The notes beneath the pieces are model-generated. The model searched no databases, was not told the origin of the DNA, and saw nothing but the letters and a program-made list of their open reading frames with translations. From an uncultured Candidatus Saccharibacteria bacterium (lineage in GTDB: Bacteria; Patescibacteriota; Saccharimonadia; Saccharimonadales; Saccharimonadaceae): a stretch of 64,000 bases of DNA. Location of the stretch: assembly GCA_937898545.1 (NCBI GenBank), contig CALEJV010000003.1, forward strand, positions 315,340 to 379,339, in the 5' to 3' direction. The translations under genes and the position numbers were made by a program. This document shows positions 24,987 to 33,734 of this stretch, in pieces (position 1 is the stretch's first letter; each line of letters begins with the position of its first letter).

Positions 24987-27251
24987 CTAGTAGAACTTCA
25001 CGTGGCGCTGGGCATTTGTATTCTTGTTGGCACGAGGTGTGGGGTTGGTGGTGGTGGTATCATCACCTAGCTGGCCGTTAGAGTTATTGCCCACGGTGAA
25101 TACTTTGCGATTGTTAGTGTAGACCACTGTTGTGCCATAACCCGAGCGCACATACGATGCTAAGTTGCCCTGCGTACCAAGGACGAGCATCTGCTGCGGA
25201 GTGGGGTAGATGCCATTGGTGCCACCACCAATATGCCCAATACCTAGCTGGCCTGTCACATTGCTGCCCGCCCCAAAGACACGGCCATCGCTGGTGACAA
25301 CAAAGGTGTTAGCATTCTTAGGGTTGAGCCCATTAGAGGTCGTCCATGACGAAACTGCCTTAGCCCCCGGGGGAAGGATGAACTTGACTGGGGTTGGATT
25401 ATATACGTGGCGTTTGTAAGCATCTAGATTGGATGTATCGACATAGACGCCATTGCCCAGCGCACCGTTATTGAGGCCAAAGGTCTTAACCTCGCCGTTA
25501 GCATAGACCATGGTGGTAAAGTACTGGTCTGTTGTGATGTCTACTACTCCAGACGGCGCGACACGCTCGAGTGTTGGGTTGTATGGCAAGAATGTTCTGT
25601 CTGCATAGTACTCACACGAATTCATCCTCGTCTCGCCACCAGTCGCGATATTGACTTCAGCAACACATAGGCCTCGGCCACCAATGTCGGTGCTATTGCT
25701 AAGGTAGACATGGCTCCACGCACCTGCTGGGTAGCGGAAGTCGAAGCGCTTGCCATTAGACCACCAAGCGCACCACCGCATACGCGTCTCTTCATTATTA
25801 TGGCCGGTTGCTTCGACACAGCGGTTTTGGCCTCCACCTGGGTTTGACTCGACTTGCAGGGCGTTATTCGTCCGGTCGAAGTGCCACTTTTGGTTTGCAG
25901 CAGCACCCGAGCACTTTTCTGTCCTGAGGTTTGCCCCCACCGCCGCCAAGCAACGGTCTGACACCCCCGCACGCAGCCGGAAGGTCGGCACACCAGCTTG
26001 GCCGTAGTTTGTTTTGCCAGCCGAGTAGACTGCCCCTGCACTATCGCGAATATAGACCGTATCGCCGTCGAAGGCGAGCTGCACTGCCTTGGTCTTGCCA
26101 GGTTTGCCAAAGTCGCCCAAACGGACAGGCATGTGCCGCTCATTAATATCACCTTGAGCCAGCTGGCCAAAGTCGTTACCACCCCAGCCATAGACTGCGC
26201 CACTCTCACCAATCGCATAGGCTGTTTTGCTGTCGACCGCCCAGGAGTGAGCATCGGCCCGAATCTTCTCAGGGAAGGGAATCTTGGCTGGAGTTTTTAT
26301 TGTTGGAGCAGTCGAGTTAATGCCGGCGACACCTTTTTCATTAGAGCCAGCCGCATAGACGTTACCCTTAGCCGTCACGACAAAGGTGACAATCCCCAGC
26401 GGCGAAACAAAGGTCGCAACATTGTCATTACCAGGCAATACAAACTGGACGGGGTTTGTTACCCATGCAATAATCTGGCCAGGGTTGCCAATCTGCCCAA
26501 AGTTATGCAGCCCCGCACCCCATACCTCACCATTCTCTGTGAGGGCAAACATATTGCGGCCATGAGAGAGGAAGTTGGTATAGGTACGTACCACGCGCTT
26601 GTTGGCAGGGACATTAAACTGCTTAAGCGTGAGGGTGTCGGTAGTCGAGCCAACACCGAGCTGGCCAAAGCCATTGAATCCTGCTGAGCGTGGCCGCCCA
26701 AACTCGTCGATGACGGTAAAGAACGCACCATTGAATGTAAAGCCGCCGCCAGCCGCGTAGCCAAATGAGACGCTATCGAGCAGTGCGCTCAGGCCCGCTT
26801 GCCCTGCCAGGCGATATTCATAGCTCTTCCATACTGCGCCATCCGTCGTGCGAATAAGCTCCGTCCGACCCACCGCTGTAATGCGCTGAATGCTCCCTTC
26901 GCGGCGCTCTGGCTCACCCACCTCAAAGGTCGTGCGCACATTGCCGTCCTGCTGAACATACTGGGTGCGGCCAGCGACTACTGTGCCTTTGCAATCAGTA
27001 TTAGGTCGCAATTTTGCAGCATCTGACCACTGCGCGAGGTCGTTATTGAGCTCAAGACATTTGCTGGCAAGAACAACGCCACTTTCTGCTGCCTCACGGG
27101 CTAAGCGCCGGTAGTGCTGGGCGTAGAGCCCCTCGCGAATCGCCGTCGATGCAGACGCCGCCACGAGGAGTAGCATCATTGCCACCACCGATGCCACGAT
27201 CACTGTTGGCAGAGCAAACCCCGCGCTTGATCTATTTTTGTTCACTAGCAT
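24987..27251 (-). CDS. PilX-like minor pilin fused to RCC1 propeller with ricin-type lectin insertion
   Basis: This encodes 754 residues from ATG 27251 (TATTGT lies 7 bases upstream). The N-terminus is a prepilin signal: basic NKNR, then AG|FALPTVIVASVVAMMLLL, and a helix QHYRRLAREAAESGV like that of PilX minor pilins; the usual Glu at +5 is a Thr. The rest is a series of RCC1-type repeats (GFNGFGQLG, GLHNFGQIG, GGNDFGQLA, GKTNYGQAG, GSNVTGQLG, GNNSNGQLG), about eight in all. Between the fifth and sixth sits a ricin-B-like lectin domain (RCLAAVGANLRTEKCSG, NQKWHF, NRCVEATG, GLCVAE). A pilus-tip adhesin binding host-surface sugars or proteins is a reasonable inference. Confidence 0.75.
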   Translation of the reverse strand: MLVNKNRSSAGFALPTVIVASVVAMMLLLVAASASTAIREGLYAQHYRRLAREAAESGVVLASKCLELNNDLAQWSDAAKLRPNTDCKGTVVAGRTQYVQQDGNVRTTFEVGEPERREGSIQRITAVGRTELIRTTDGAVWKSYEYRLAGQAGLSALLDSVSFGYAAGGGFTFNGAFFTVIDEFGRPRSAGFNGFGQLGVGSTTDTLTLKQFNVPANKRVVRTYTNFLSHGRNMFALTENGEVWGAGLHNFGQIGNPGQIIAWVTNPVQFVLPGNDNVATFVSPLGIVTFVVTAKGNVYAAGSNEKGVAGINSTAPTIKTPAKIPFPEKIRADAHSWAVDSKTAYAIGESGAVYGWGGNDFGQLAQGDINERHMPVRLGDFGKPGKTKAVQLAFDGDTVYIRDSAGAVYSAGKTNYGQAGVPTFRLRAGVSDRCLAAVGANLRTEKCSGAAANQKWHFDRTNNALQVESNPGGGQNRCVEATGHNNEETRMRWCAWWSNGKRFDFRYPAGAWSHVYLSNSTDIGGRGLCVAEVNIATGGETRMNSCEYYADRTFLPYNPTLERVAPSGVVDITTDQYFTTMVYANGEVKTFGLNNGALGNGVYVDTSNLDAYKRHVYNPTPVKFILPPGAKAVSSWTTSNGLNPKNANTFVVTSDGRVFGAGSNVTGQLGIGHIGGGTNGIYPTPQQMLVLGTQGNLASYVRSGYGTTVVYTNNRKVFTVGNNSNGQLGDDTTTTNPTPRANKNTNAQRHVKFY

Positions 27252-27513
27252 TGCTTCTACAATAGCGTAGATTGCAACCGTAAGCAATATGCTGGTATGA
27301 AATTGTGTATATAATCAATCACTACAACTGATTTTCGTGCTCCACCCGAGTGCAGTAGTAAATAGAGAGTAGAGAAGTGGAGACTTGTTGTAATGCTCAC
27401 ACTCACCACTACGAGAGGTGAGCCTACCAAGTATGCGAGTTCTCATGATATTGAAAGGCGTGTACTTGAGAGAAGGGGCGTAGAAGCAGTTGATATTTTG
27501 CGGCAAGATTCTC

Positions 27514-29181
27514 TTACTGCGCCCCGATCTGCACCACATCACCACCCAACTTCTGCCGGAAGTAATTGTCGTGGCTGACGTAGAGGATGGCGCCAGTGTA
27601 GCGCTCTAGCGCCGCCTCGAGCTCCTCGATACTGGGCAAGTCGAGGTGGTTGGTAGGCTCATCGAGGATGAGCAGCTGTGGCTCATTGGCTAGCATGCTA
27701 ATAATCTGGAAGCGCGCTTTCTGTCCACCACTGAGGCGAGCAAGCGGCACATCGCCATCCGTCTCAGCAAAGAGATAGTCGCTCATCAGTTGGCGCAGCT
27801 TGGTCTGACCAATTGGCAGCCCACGGTCGAGGTGCATCTGCTCAATCGCCTGAGCCAGTGTGAGGTCAAGATACGTCGAGGCAATCTCTTGCTCATACAC
27901 GCCAATTCGAATATGACTATCGAGCTGCAGCGAGCCACTATAGACAATTGGCGTATCGCTACCTCTGTCCTGCACCAGATTTTGCGCGGCAAGTAGTTCT
28001 CGAATAAGTGTCGTCTTGCCCGCGCCATTGCGGCCACGCAGCTCCACAGCTTCACCCTCACGCAGATCGATATTTACCCCCTCAAATAAAATCCGCTCGC
28101 CATAACCCAGCGCCAAATCTCGCACTGCTACTAGCGTGCGCTGGCTTCGCATTGCACCATCGCGCATACTGAGGCGAATCGTTCGCGCCTTAAACTTCTG
28201 GTAGCGATCGGCCATCTTATACTCCAGCTGCGCCACATTGTCGCGATCAATCCAAAACGTCGGCTTCTCAATCTGCTCGAGCTCCTCAAGCTCGGCCATA
28301 GCCTGCTGCTCACGCTGCTTAAACTGCTTGATAGTGCCGGGGTCGCGCGCTCGCTCCTTCATCCGGCGAAATTGCACTACCTTATCCTTCACATTAGCAA
28401 TCCGCCGCTCGACCTGCTCATACTCGTGCATCGCGTTGCCTGTCGCCGAGGCATTTTGACGGAGATAGGCATCGTAGTTGCCTCGGTAGCTGAGGGCTGT
28501 GCCATCTTTTATCTCAACGATCCGATCCATCTCTGCCAGCACATCTCGGTCGTGGGTAATGACGAGCATCGCTTGCTTCGCGCCCTTGAGCCAGTCGATA
28601 AACTGCTTCTTGGCGACATAATCCATGTGGTTCGTTGGCTCATCGATCAGTGCAAGGTCGGCCTGGGCGTGCATGATCTTCACCACCTCCACTAGGCGCT
28701 TCTGTCCACCACTCAAACTCGCCAGATGTCGCTCACCATAGCCTGCCATTTGGAAGTTCTTTAGCTCCTCCGCCACTAGCTCCTCAATCTGATAGAAGCC
28801 TTTCTGGCCAAAGCGCTCCAGCGCCGCGGTGTATGCCTCGATTTTATGCATGTCATCGCCCATCGTCTCGGGATAGGTTGTAATGATATGGCGCAGGCGC
28901 GCATACTCCGGCAGGCCACGCAAGATATATTCGAGCACTGTGATATCGCCGCTGTCATGGTGCTCTTGGGCCGTTGCCACCACCACACTGCCACGCTTGA
29001 AAATAATCGAGCCACTATAGTCATCATCTACCCCCGTTAGCATGGCAAACAGCGTCGACTTACCCACGCCATTGCGCCCCACCAAGCCTACCTTCTCGCC
29101 ATCATTCACACTAAATTTCACGTCTGTCATCAGCGTCTTCGCCCCAAACGACTTCTCGGTAATGGCAATATCGGCAATCAT
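27514..29181 (-). CDS. ABC-F family ATPase
   Basis: This encodes 555 residues with two nucleotide-binding domains and no membrane segment: Walker A GRNGVGKSTLF and GRNGAGKTTLI, signatures LSGGQKRLVEV and LSGGQKARFQI, Walker B LALIDEPTNHMDY and LLILDEPTNHLDL. The charged linker between the domains (about 240-320) is the P-site tRNA-interaction motif region. ABC-F proteins act on the ribosome in translation fidelity or antibiotic protection; the subgroup cannot be told from sequence alone. TATAAT (plus 29089-29094 region, read at 29189-29194) is 7 bases before the start codon. Confidence 0.92.
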   Translation of the reverse strand: MIADIAITEKSFGAKTLMTDVKFSVNDGEKVGLVGRNGVGKSTLFAMLTGVDDDYSGSIIFKRGSVVVATAQEHHDSGDITVLEYILRGLPEYARLRHIITTYPETMGDDMHKIEAYTAALERFGQKGFYQIEELVAEELKNFQMAGYGERHLASLSGGQKRLVEVVKIMHAQADLALIDEPTNHMDYVAKKQFIDWLKGAKQAMLVITHDRDVLAEMDRIVEIKDGTALSYRGNYDAYLRQNASATGNAMHEYEQVERRIANVKDKVVQFRRMKERARDPGTIKQFKQREQQAMAELEELEQIEKPTFWIDRDNVAQLEYKMADRYQKFKARTIRLSMRDGAMRSQRTLVAVRDLALGYGERILFEGVNIDLREGEAVELRGRNGAGKTTLIRELLAAQNLVQDRGSDTPIVYSGSLQLDSHIRIGVYEQEIASTYLDLTLAQAIEQMHLDRGLPIGQTKLRQLMSDYLFAETDGDVPLARLSGGQKARFQIISMLANEPQLLILDEPTNHLDLPSIEELEAALERYTGAILYVSHDNYFRQKLGGDVVQIGAQ

Positions 29182-29483
29182 AGGGGATATTATAGCATGG
29201 CAAGGTATAACGATAGGGGAGGGTTACCTCCATACGCCCTTTTCGAATACAAAAAGCCAAGGGGTATTTCATTAGCCTTGTTGTATGATGCTAATATTAC
29301 AACATATTTTTTATGAGCTATCTTTTTCACATTTTATTAACATTCTTTAGACATCATAGCAGGCAGATTTTGCAAACAAAACAGAGGTAGAAGCGTGGCA
29401 ATCAACACCATACTACACACCAGAATGATATACAGTATACATGCTATACCATCATGTATTGTCATTACGGCAGCACCCTCCGC
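29182..29483. other. Intergenic, no gene seen
   Basis: This stretch is AT-rich. Apart from the ABC-F promoter at its left edge and a weak CAAGG/CCTTG hairpin near 29252-29272, nothing is visible. Confidence 0.5.
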
Positions 29484-29512
29484 TTGACTAGCCTCTCATA
29501 TATTGATATATA
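29484..29512 (+). promoter_or_regulatory. Promoter (TATATTGR type) of a small membrane-protein gene
   Basis: TTGACT (29484-29489), a 17-base spacer ending CTCATATATTGA, and TATATA (29507-29512). The stretch from CTCATATATTGA through the -10 to TATTA is identical to that at 36.2 kb. Confidence 0.75.
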
Positions 29513-29524
29513 TATTAACTTTTC

Positions 29525-29594
29525 GCTCAAAGTGCATCTTGGGGCGGAGAGTCGCCCCTCGCTTTGAGCTCACCTTTGAGAGGGGGTGAGAAAG
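29525..29594 (+). ncRNA. Structured leader with nested hairpin
   Basis: GCTCAAAG (about 29525-29532) pairs with CTTTGAGC (about 29562-29569) around GGGGCG-GAGAGT-CGCCCC. It is followed by a strong ribosome-binding site GAGGGGGTGA just before ATG 29595. Confidence 0.6.
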
Positions 29595-29792
29595 ATGTGC
29601 GGACAGGACATTGCGCAAGGCATTGGCGCCCTAATGGCTGTTGGTGCCTTTATCGGGTTCTCCGTTGCTGTTATCATGCAATACTTTGGAGTATCCGAGA
29701 TGGCCGCTGTCGCAGTCGGTGTGATGATTGCCGTTCTTGGCATGACCATCGCGTATATTGTGGGAATGCGTATTGCGCGTTCCCATCCATGA
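29595..29792 (+). CDS. Small glycine/alanine-rich two-helix membrane protein, 65 aa
   Basis: The ATG at 29595 follows GAGGGGGTGA. The 65 residues form two hydrophobic helices (about 10-30 and 36-58) rich in Gly and Ala with a zipper-like spacing, ending in a short basic tail. Size and composition resemble small membrane peptides, including type I toxins and glycine-zipper proteins, but no family is assigned. It is followed at once by a structured RNA element that also follows a small membrane protein at 42.5 kb. Confidence 0.65.
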   Translation: MCGQDIAQGIGALMAVGAFIGFSVAVIMQYFGVSEMAAVAVGVMIAVLGMTIAYIVGMRIARSHP

Positions 29793-29820
29793 CAGCTCAT
29801 AGGGGGGCTCTGAGCCCACC

Positions 29821-29934
29821 AACATAGCTCACTGGATTCGTGCTTCAATCTGATCGTAGTGCCCTGAAATGCACTCTCGGGTTGAGCAATTAATCCGGTT
29901 CAGTTTGAGCATGGTTGGTGGGCTATGTTTTTTG
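29821..29934 (+). ncRNA. Repeated structured RNA R1, copy 1 (ends in a T-tract)
   Basis: AACATAGCTCAC (29821-29832) pairs with GTGGGCTATGTT near 29918-29929, followed by TTTTTG, so the outer stem may also act as terminator. Inside are AGTGC/GCACT, CTC-GGGTT-GAG and the conserved GAGCAATTAAT. An alternative outer stem GCCCACCAA (29813-29821) with TTGGTGGGC is also possible and overlaps the first. The core of about 85 bases is nearly identical to 42706-42818. Confidence 0.65.
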
Positions 29935-30008
29935 TTAAAGGAAATTAGTTGAACCCTTCACATTATTATTCTGTTATTTTTACGACACTCTTTCCATACA
30001 TTTAGCGG

Positions 30009-30014
30009 TATAAT
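30009..30014 (+). promoter_or_regulatory. -10 box with a normal leader
   Basis: TATAAT near 30009, followed by about 45 bases and AGGAAGGA before the next gene: one of the few classical leader-plus-SD arrangements here. Confidence 0.5.
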
Positions 30015-30062
30015 GATCTGCAGACACGCTAGAAAAGAAACAAATAGGAAGGATTGTTAGTT

Positions 30063-30485
30063 TTGTCATACATGGAAAATTCTCAGAGACACTTAGCAAG
30101 CACACAAGAGGGTGCTGACACATATACCCAGAAACCACTTTTTGCACTTGAGGCAAAGAGCAACCCAAGCCTGGCCTCCGAAGATATGCACACCAAGCTC
30201 ATATCCCAGTTCAATGCACCACACCACCAGCGCGATGCACTGCTAGACACAACCAATGTCATTCTCGACGAGCAAGGCCCGGAGAGCCCTGCCGTAGCGT
30301 TTTCTCCTCTCACGATGAGTTATATCAACGAGCATCTCGACCCACTATGCAATTACGGCTATGACAACGCGAGTTGGCTCTTGCAAGATTGCCGCATTAT
30401 TATTAAGTCAGGCGGGGGACTCGCAGATGTCCAGCAGTACTTTCGCTATCTTGGCATCGATACCACTCCCAATGACTACGCGTAG
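30063..30485 (+). CDS. Hypothetical soluble protein, about 140 aa
   Basis: This encodes about 140 residues. AGGAAGGA at about 30046-30053 fits a TTG start at 30063 best; ATG 30072 is the alternative. It is hydrophilic with no signal peptide or membrane helix. The C-terminal half has a compact predicted domain (MSYINEHLDPLCNYGYDNASWLLQDC, written in part, followed by GGLADVQQYFRYLGI). No family recognised. Confidence 0.6.
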   Translation: MSYMENSQRHLASTQEGADTYTQKPLFALEAKSNPSLASEDMHTKLISQFNAPHHQRDALLDTTNVILDEQGPESPAVAFSPLTMSYINEHLDPLCNYGYDNASWLLQDCRIIIKSGGGLADVQQYFRYLGIDTTPNDYA

Positions 30486-30608
30486 CATAAACTATTCCTT
30501 AGAGGGCACTACTACCTGCTAGACGATGATCTCTTGGCTTGCCCAAGCCCAAATATATCACGTTCGTGTCCTCACATGCCACCTCATCTGCTACAATAGA
30601 AGAGACGT

Positions 30609-31088
30609 ATGAGCAAATCACATTCTACCAAGCCACCAGTACCAGCTATTGTCAACCGCCGTGCGCGGTTTGATTATGAACTAAGCGACGACATAGTGGT
30701 CGGCATAAGCCTGACCGGCCTAGAGGTGCGCGCCGCCCGCGAGGGCCATGTGCAGCTCAAGGGGGCATATGTGACGATTCGCAACAGCGAGCTGTGGCTC
30801 AATAACGCCAGCTTCTCACTGCGCCACAACGAGCAGGGCCAGCCAAACGCCCGAACAGTCAGCACCAGCGCACGTAAGCTTCTGGCAAAGCGGCGGCAGA
30901 TCGAGCAACTCGCTGATCGCAAGAAGGACGGCTATACCATCGTCCCCACGAAGCTCCTCACCAGTGGCCGTTACATTAAGCTCGTCATTGCCCTCGGTAA
31001 GGGTAAGAAACGCTACGACAAGCGCGAAACCATCAAACGCCGCGATGTAGAGCGAGAGCAGCGACGGGCAGTGCGGCAGTATCGCTAG
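30609..31088 (+). CDS. smpB: SsrA-binding protein SmpB
   Basis: This encodes 159 residues. SmpB binds the tRNA-like domain of tmRNA and delivers it to stalled ribosomes. Family motifs are seen: NRRARFDYEL, then VGISLTGLEVRAAREGHVQL (the TGxEV(R/K) turn), NARTVSTSARKLLA, and the basic C-terminal YDKRETIKRRD that enters the decoding centre. Length is normal. TACAAT (30592-30597) ends 11 bases before ATG, without a clear SD. No tmRNA gene was recognised nearby. Confidence 0.95.
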   Translation: MSKSHSTKPPVPAIVNRRARFDYELSDDIVVGISLTGLEVRAAREGHVQLKGAYVTIRNSELWLNNASFSLRHNEQGQPNARTVSTSARKLLAKRRQIEQLADRKKDGYTIVPTKLLTSGRYIKLVIALGKGKKRYDKRETIKRRDVEREQRRAVRQYR

Positions 31089-31164
31089 TAGAATCTTGAG
31101 AGAGCCTTAGGCTAGGCTAGGCTTTTTAAACCTCGATGCTCGGATTTAATCGTGCACACTAAAG

Positions 31165-31205
31165 AGAAAACAAAACTCACTACATGATCAGTAGTGAGTT
31201 TTTAA
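31165..31205. terminator. Bidirectional terminator between smpB and the glycosyltransferase
   Basis: AACTCACTAC and GTAGTGAGTT pair around ATGATCA, with TTTTTAA on the plus side and AAAAC (TTTTG on minus) on the other. Confidence 0.75.
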
Positions 31206-31215
31206 TAGACATTAT

Positions 31216-32478
31216 CTACTCTTCTTCGAGCGCATTATGGCTGGCAATGAGCGACTCATACAGCGCCGCAACCTTCTTTGCCATCGTCACGGAATCGAAC
31301 CGGCGCGCCACCTGCAATGAACCGCGAGACAATTGCTCAAGCTTATCGGGGTTAGCAAAGAGATCGTTGAATACCTTAGCAAAGTCCTCACCCTCAATCC
31401 CATCGGTCAAAATTGCATTTTTCTTGGTCAAGCCCTCAGTCATACGTTCGTCGCAGTAGACGATCGGCAGACCGCTTGATGCTGCCTCGAGAAAGGTCAT
31501 CGGTTGGTTATCAAAATGGTACGATGCCAGTGAGAAGACATCGGCTTGCTTGAGCAGCGCCGCCACTGTATCGCTGGGTTGCATACCCGCAAAGATCACG
31601 CGCTCCGCCACGCCAAGCCGCTCAGCACAGGCGCGCAGCTCCGCCTCGTATGGGCCGCCGCCGACTAGCACGAGCTTCACATTCTCATCTGGAATATGCG
31701 GCAAAGCTTCGACAAGTGCCTGCTGGCGCTTCTCAGGGCTCAGGCGCGCTACTGAGATAATAAATTTATCGTCTGGGCCCTTTGCGATAGGCGAATCTGC
31801 CACCGAAGCATCGTGATAGCGCTGGGTGTTGATGCCATTGGGAAAAACGTGGCATGGCGTGGTGAGACCACCGTCCTCCACTAATATCTTGGCCAGGTGT
31901 TGCGATGGCGAGATGCACGCATCGCACTGGTTGGCAAACGCCGCAGTAAGACGCCAACCCTGGCGAGACAGCATATCGCGGATCGCACTCTTGCCCATAC
32001 CATGGAGCTGTTCGCGCGAGGTGACTGGCAAGATCGGCTTCGTCCGAAAGACAACAGGGAAGGCGACCGAGAGCGCAATCACCCCAGCCGTTACCATAAA
32101 TGGATAGTCGTCGATCAGCTCACTATAGAGCGTGTGGATCGTCGTGACATGGGGGATACGTTGCCGCTTAGCCACGATGTGGGCCAGCGCGCCCATATAG
32201 AACTGCATTTGGCTGTGGACGATGTCGAACTGGTAGTCGTCCAGCTTCTTGGCTAAGCCAGGGTAGATGACAGCTGTCTCGCGCTTGTCGAAGACATAGT
32301 TCTTCGATGACGGCAGACGAATGACGTGGTCATCGTGGTCGTCATAGCCTTCACACTTTGGCGCAACAATATAGACCTCATGACCCAGCACCTCAAGTGC
32401 CTGCCTCAAATTAACCGTGGACGTCGCCACACCGTGGACTGATGGCAAGTAGTCATCAATAAAGATTCCGATTTTCAT
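31216..32478 (-). CDS. Family 4 glycosyltransferase
   Basis: This encodes 420 residues from ATG 32478 (MKIGIFIDDYLPSVHG); TATAAT (plus 32486-32491) is 7 bases upstream. It is a GT-B fold enzyme. The N-terminal domain has the glycine-rich start and GVATSTVNLRQALE; the C-terminal domain has the HVFPNGINTQRY linker, SVARLSPEKRQ, and the nucleotide-sugar motif FLEAASSGLPIVYCDE. Enzymes of this group attach sugars to membrane lipids such as diacylglycerol or phosphatidylinositol. The exact acceptor is not known. Confidence 0.88.
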   Translation of the reverse strand: MKIGIFIDDYLPSVHGVATSTVNLRQALEVLGHEVYIVAPKCEGYDDHDDHVIRLPSSKNYVFDKRETAVIYPGLAKKLDDYQFDIVHSQMQFYMGALAHIVAKRQRIPHVTTIHTLYSELIDDYPFMVTAGVIALSVAFPVVFRTKPILPVTSREQLHGMGKSAIRDMLSRQGWRLTAAFANQCDACISPSQHLAKILVEDGGLTTPCHVFPNGINTQRYHDASVADSPIAKGPDDKFIISVARLSPEKRQQALVEALPHIPDENVKLVLVGGGPYEAELRACAERLGVAERVIFAGMQPSDTVAALLKQADVFSLASYHFDNQPMTFLEAASSGLPIVYCDERMTEGLTKKNAILTDGIEGEDFAKVFNDLFANPDKLEQLSRGSLQVARRFDSVTMAKKVAALYESLIASHNALEEE

Positions 32479-32504
32479 AGCTATTATTATAGCATACTTC
32501 TCTG

Positions 32505-33569
32505 TTATTTGCGGCCAGAGAAGGGTGTAATCGCATCGCGACCAAGAGTAAGAGTCCGCGCAAAGATATCTGGATGGCCAGCTAGAATACTGTGCGTCGT
32601 ATCGCCTAGCCAAGCCGTACGAACGTCACTCATTGGATGCTTAGTACTGACACGTTCTGCAAAGTTATGAACTTTTTTAAGTGTATTATCATTGAGTTCG
32701 CTGAGCTCTGGTGTAAATAGCGTCACTGGTGTACCTAGTGGTATTTTTGAGAATGCCTTATCCAGATCATCTTCGAATCCAGGTTTTTCCATAGCCCCAA
32801 CGTCTCGCATCATCACGAGTGGCGAAGGAGTCGGTAGCGTTTTGTCGGCACCTTCCAACAAATCACCAGTCCAAACTTCCTTAGCTACAGGATCGTGTGA
32901 TTGCGCAGTGTATCGCTTTTGATGACCCATTTCTCGAGCCTGTGCTGGAGCAATACGCCAGCTAAGTCGTTCGTGGATACTTGGTGGATCGAATACGACA
33001 ACTTCACTTAGCTTTGCTGCAGTTTCATTGCTCATCGTCGCAACAGCAGCTGGAGCAAGCCGCCCACCAAATGAGTTACCAAGAACAACCACTTCATCAT
33101 AACTCTTGGTATATTTTTCAATGATTGGAGCAACTGCTTCACCTAGCGGTATGAAACTACCAGTACGTGCCATCTCTTTAGCAATTGACGGTTTGAGTGC
33201 GCTCGACGGCAGTGTTAACGTATCTGGCATTGATACACCAGAATCGCGAGCAACGCTGTTGGCCATTTCCGTAATTTCAAGCTTCCCAGCAGGTGCTGTT
33301 TGATTACTCCATACCGAAGGGTTATAGAGAATTAAGGTGTCCGACTCACTGCCTTCATAGCTTGTCAGTGTCATAGCACCCTCACCTAATGCACAAGATA
33401 CTTTAACTTGCTTGATCCTGTCCATATCCTGCTCGCGACCTTCATATGACTGTAGGCTCATCAGCTTATTCGCCTGCGCCACCAACAGACCACCTCCATA
33501 CTGACTGATTGTTACTGGCACATCCTGCGCACTGTAGTTCGGCGTTACTTTCTCTCGCCTCGACGACAT
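32505..33569 (-). CDS. Alpha/beta-hydrolase fold protein, 354 aa
   Basis: This encodes 354 residues. The nucleophile elbow GNSFGG (about 167-172) follows VVVLG; VVVFDPPS could hold an acid residue, and the end LGDTTHSILAGHP supplies a histidine, so a Ser-Asp-His triad is plausible. No signal peptide or membrane helix. A promoter of the TATATTGR type on the minus strand (TTGACA plus 33629-33634, TATATA region 33603-33614) and an AGGTAGGT site precede the start. Substrate unknown. Its neighbour at 33735-34571 is a second hydrolase. Confidence 0.7.
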   Translation of the reverse strand: MSSRREKVTPNYSAQDVPVTISQYGGGLLVAQANKLMSLQSYEGREQDMDRIKQVKVSCALGEGAMTLTSYEGSESDTLILYNPSVWSNQTAPAGKLEITEMANSVARDSGVSMPDTLTLPSSALKPSIAKEMARTGSFIPLGEAVAPIIEKYTKSYDEVVVLGNSFGGRLAPAAVATMSNETAAKLSEVVVFDPPSIHERLSWRIAPAQAREMGHQKRYTAQSHDPVAKEVWTGDLLEGADKTLPTPSPLVMMRDVGAMEKPGFEDDLDKAFSKIPLGTPVTLFTPELSELNDNTLKKVHNFAERVSTKHPMSDVRTAWLGDTTHSILAGHPDIFARTLTLGRDAITPFSGRK

Positions 33570-33602
33570 AGCTACCTACCTTTCTATCTTTAACGGGTAG
33601 GT

Positions 33603-33634
33603 CTATATATATATCAATTTTTTCAGTTTGTCAA
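33603..33634 (-). promoter_or_regulatory. Promoter of the 33569 hydrolase gene
   Basis: On the minus strand TTGACA (plus 33634-33629) is followed by a spacer ending AAAATTGA and a TATATATATA run. The ATTGA-TATATA junction is shared with the promoters at 12.2, 29.5 and 36.2 kb. Confidence 0.55.
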
Positions 33635-33734
33635 GTCATATTGAGCTAATTTGCGCAACGTTATTGCATACCATATGTATAGCAAAAATAACACAGCAGC
33701 TTAGTGGACTTTTGCTTGATACGATGCCTCTTTC

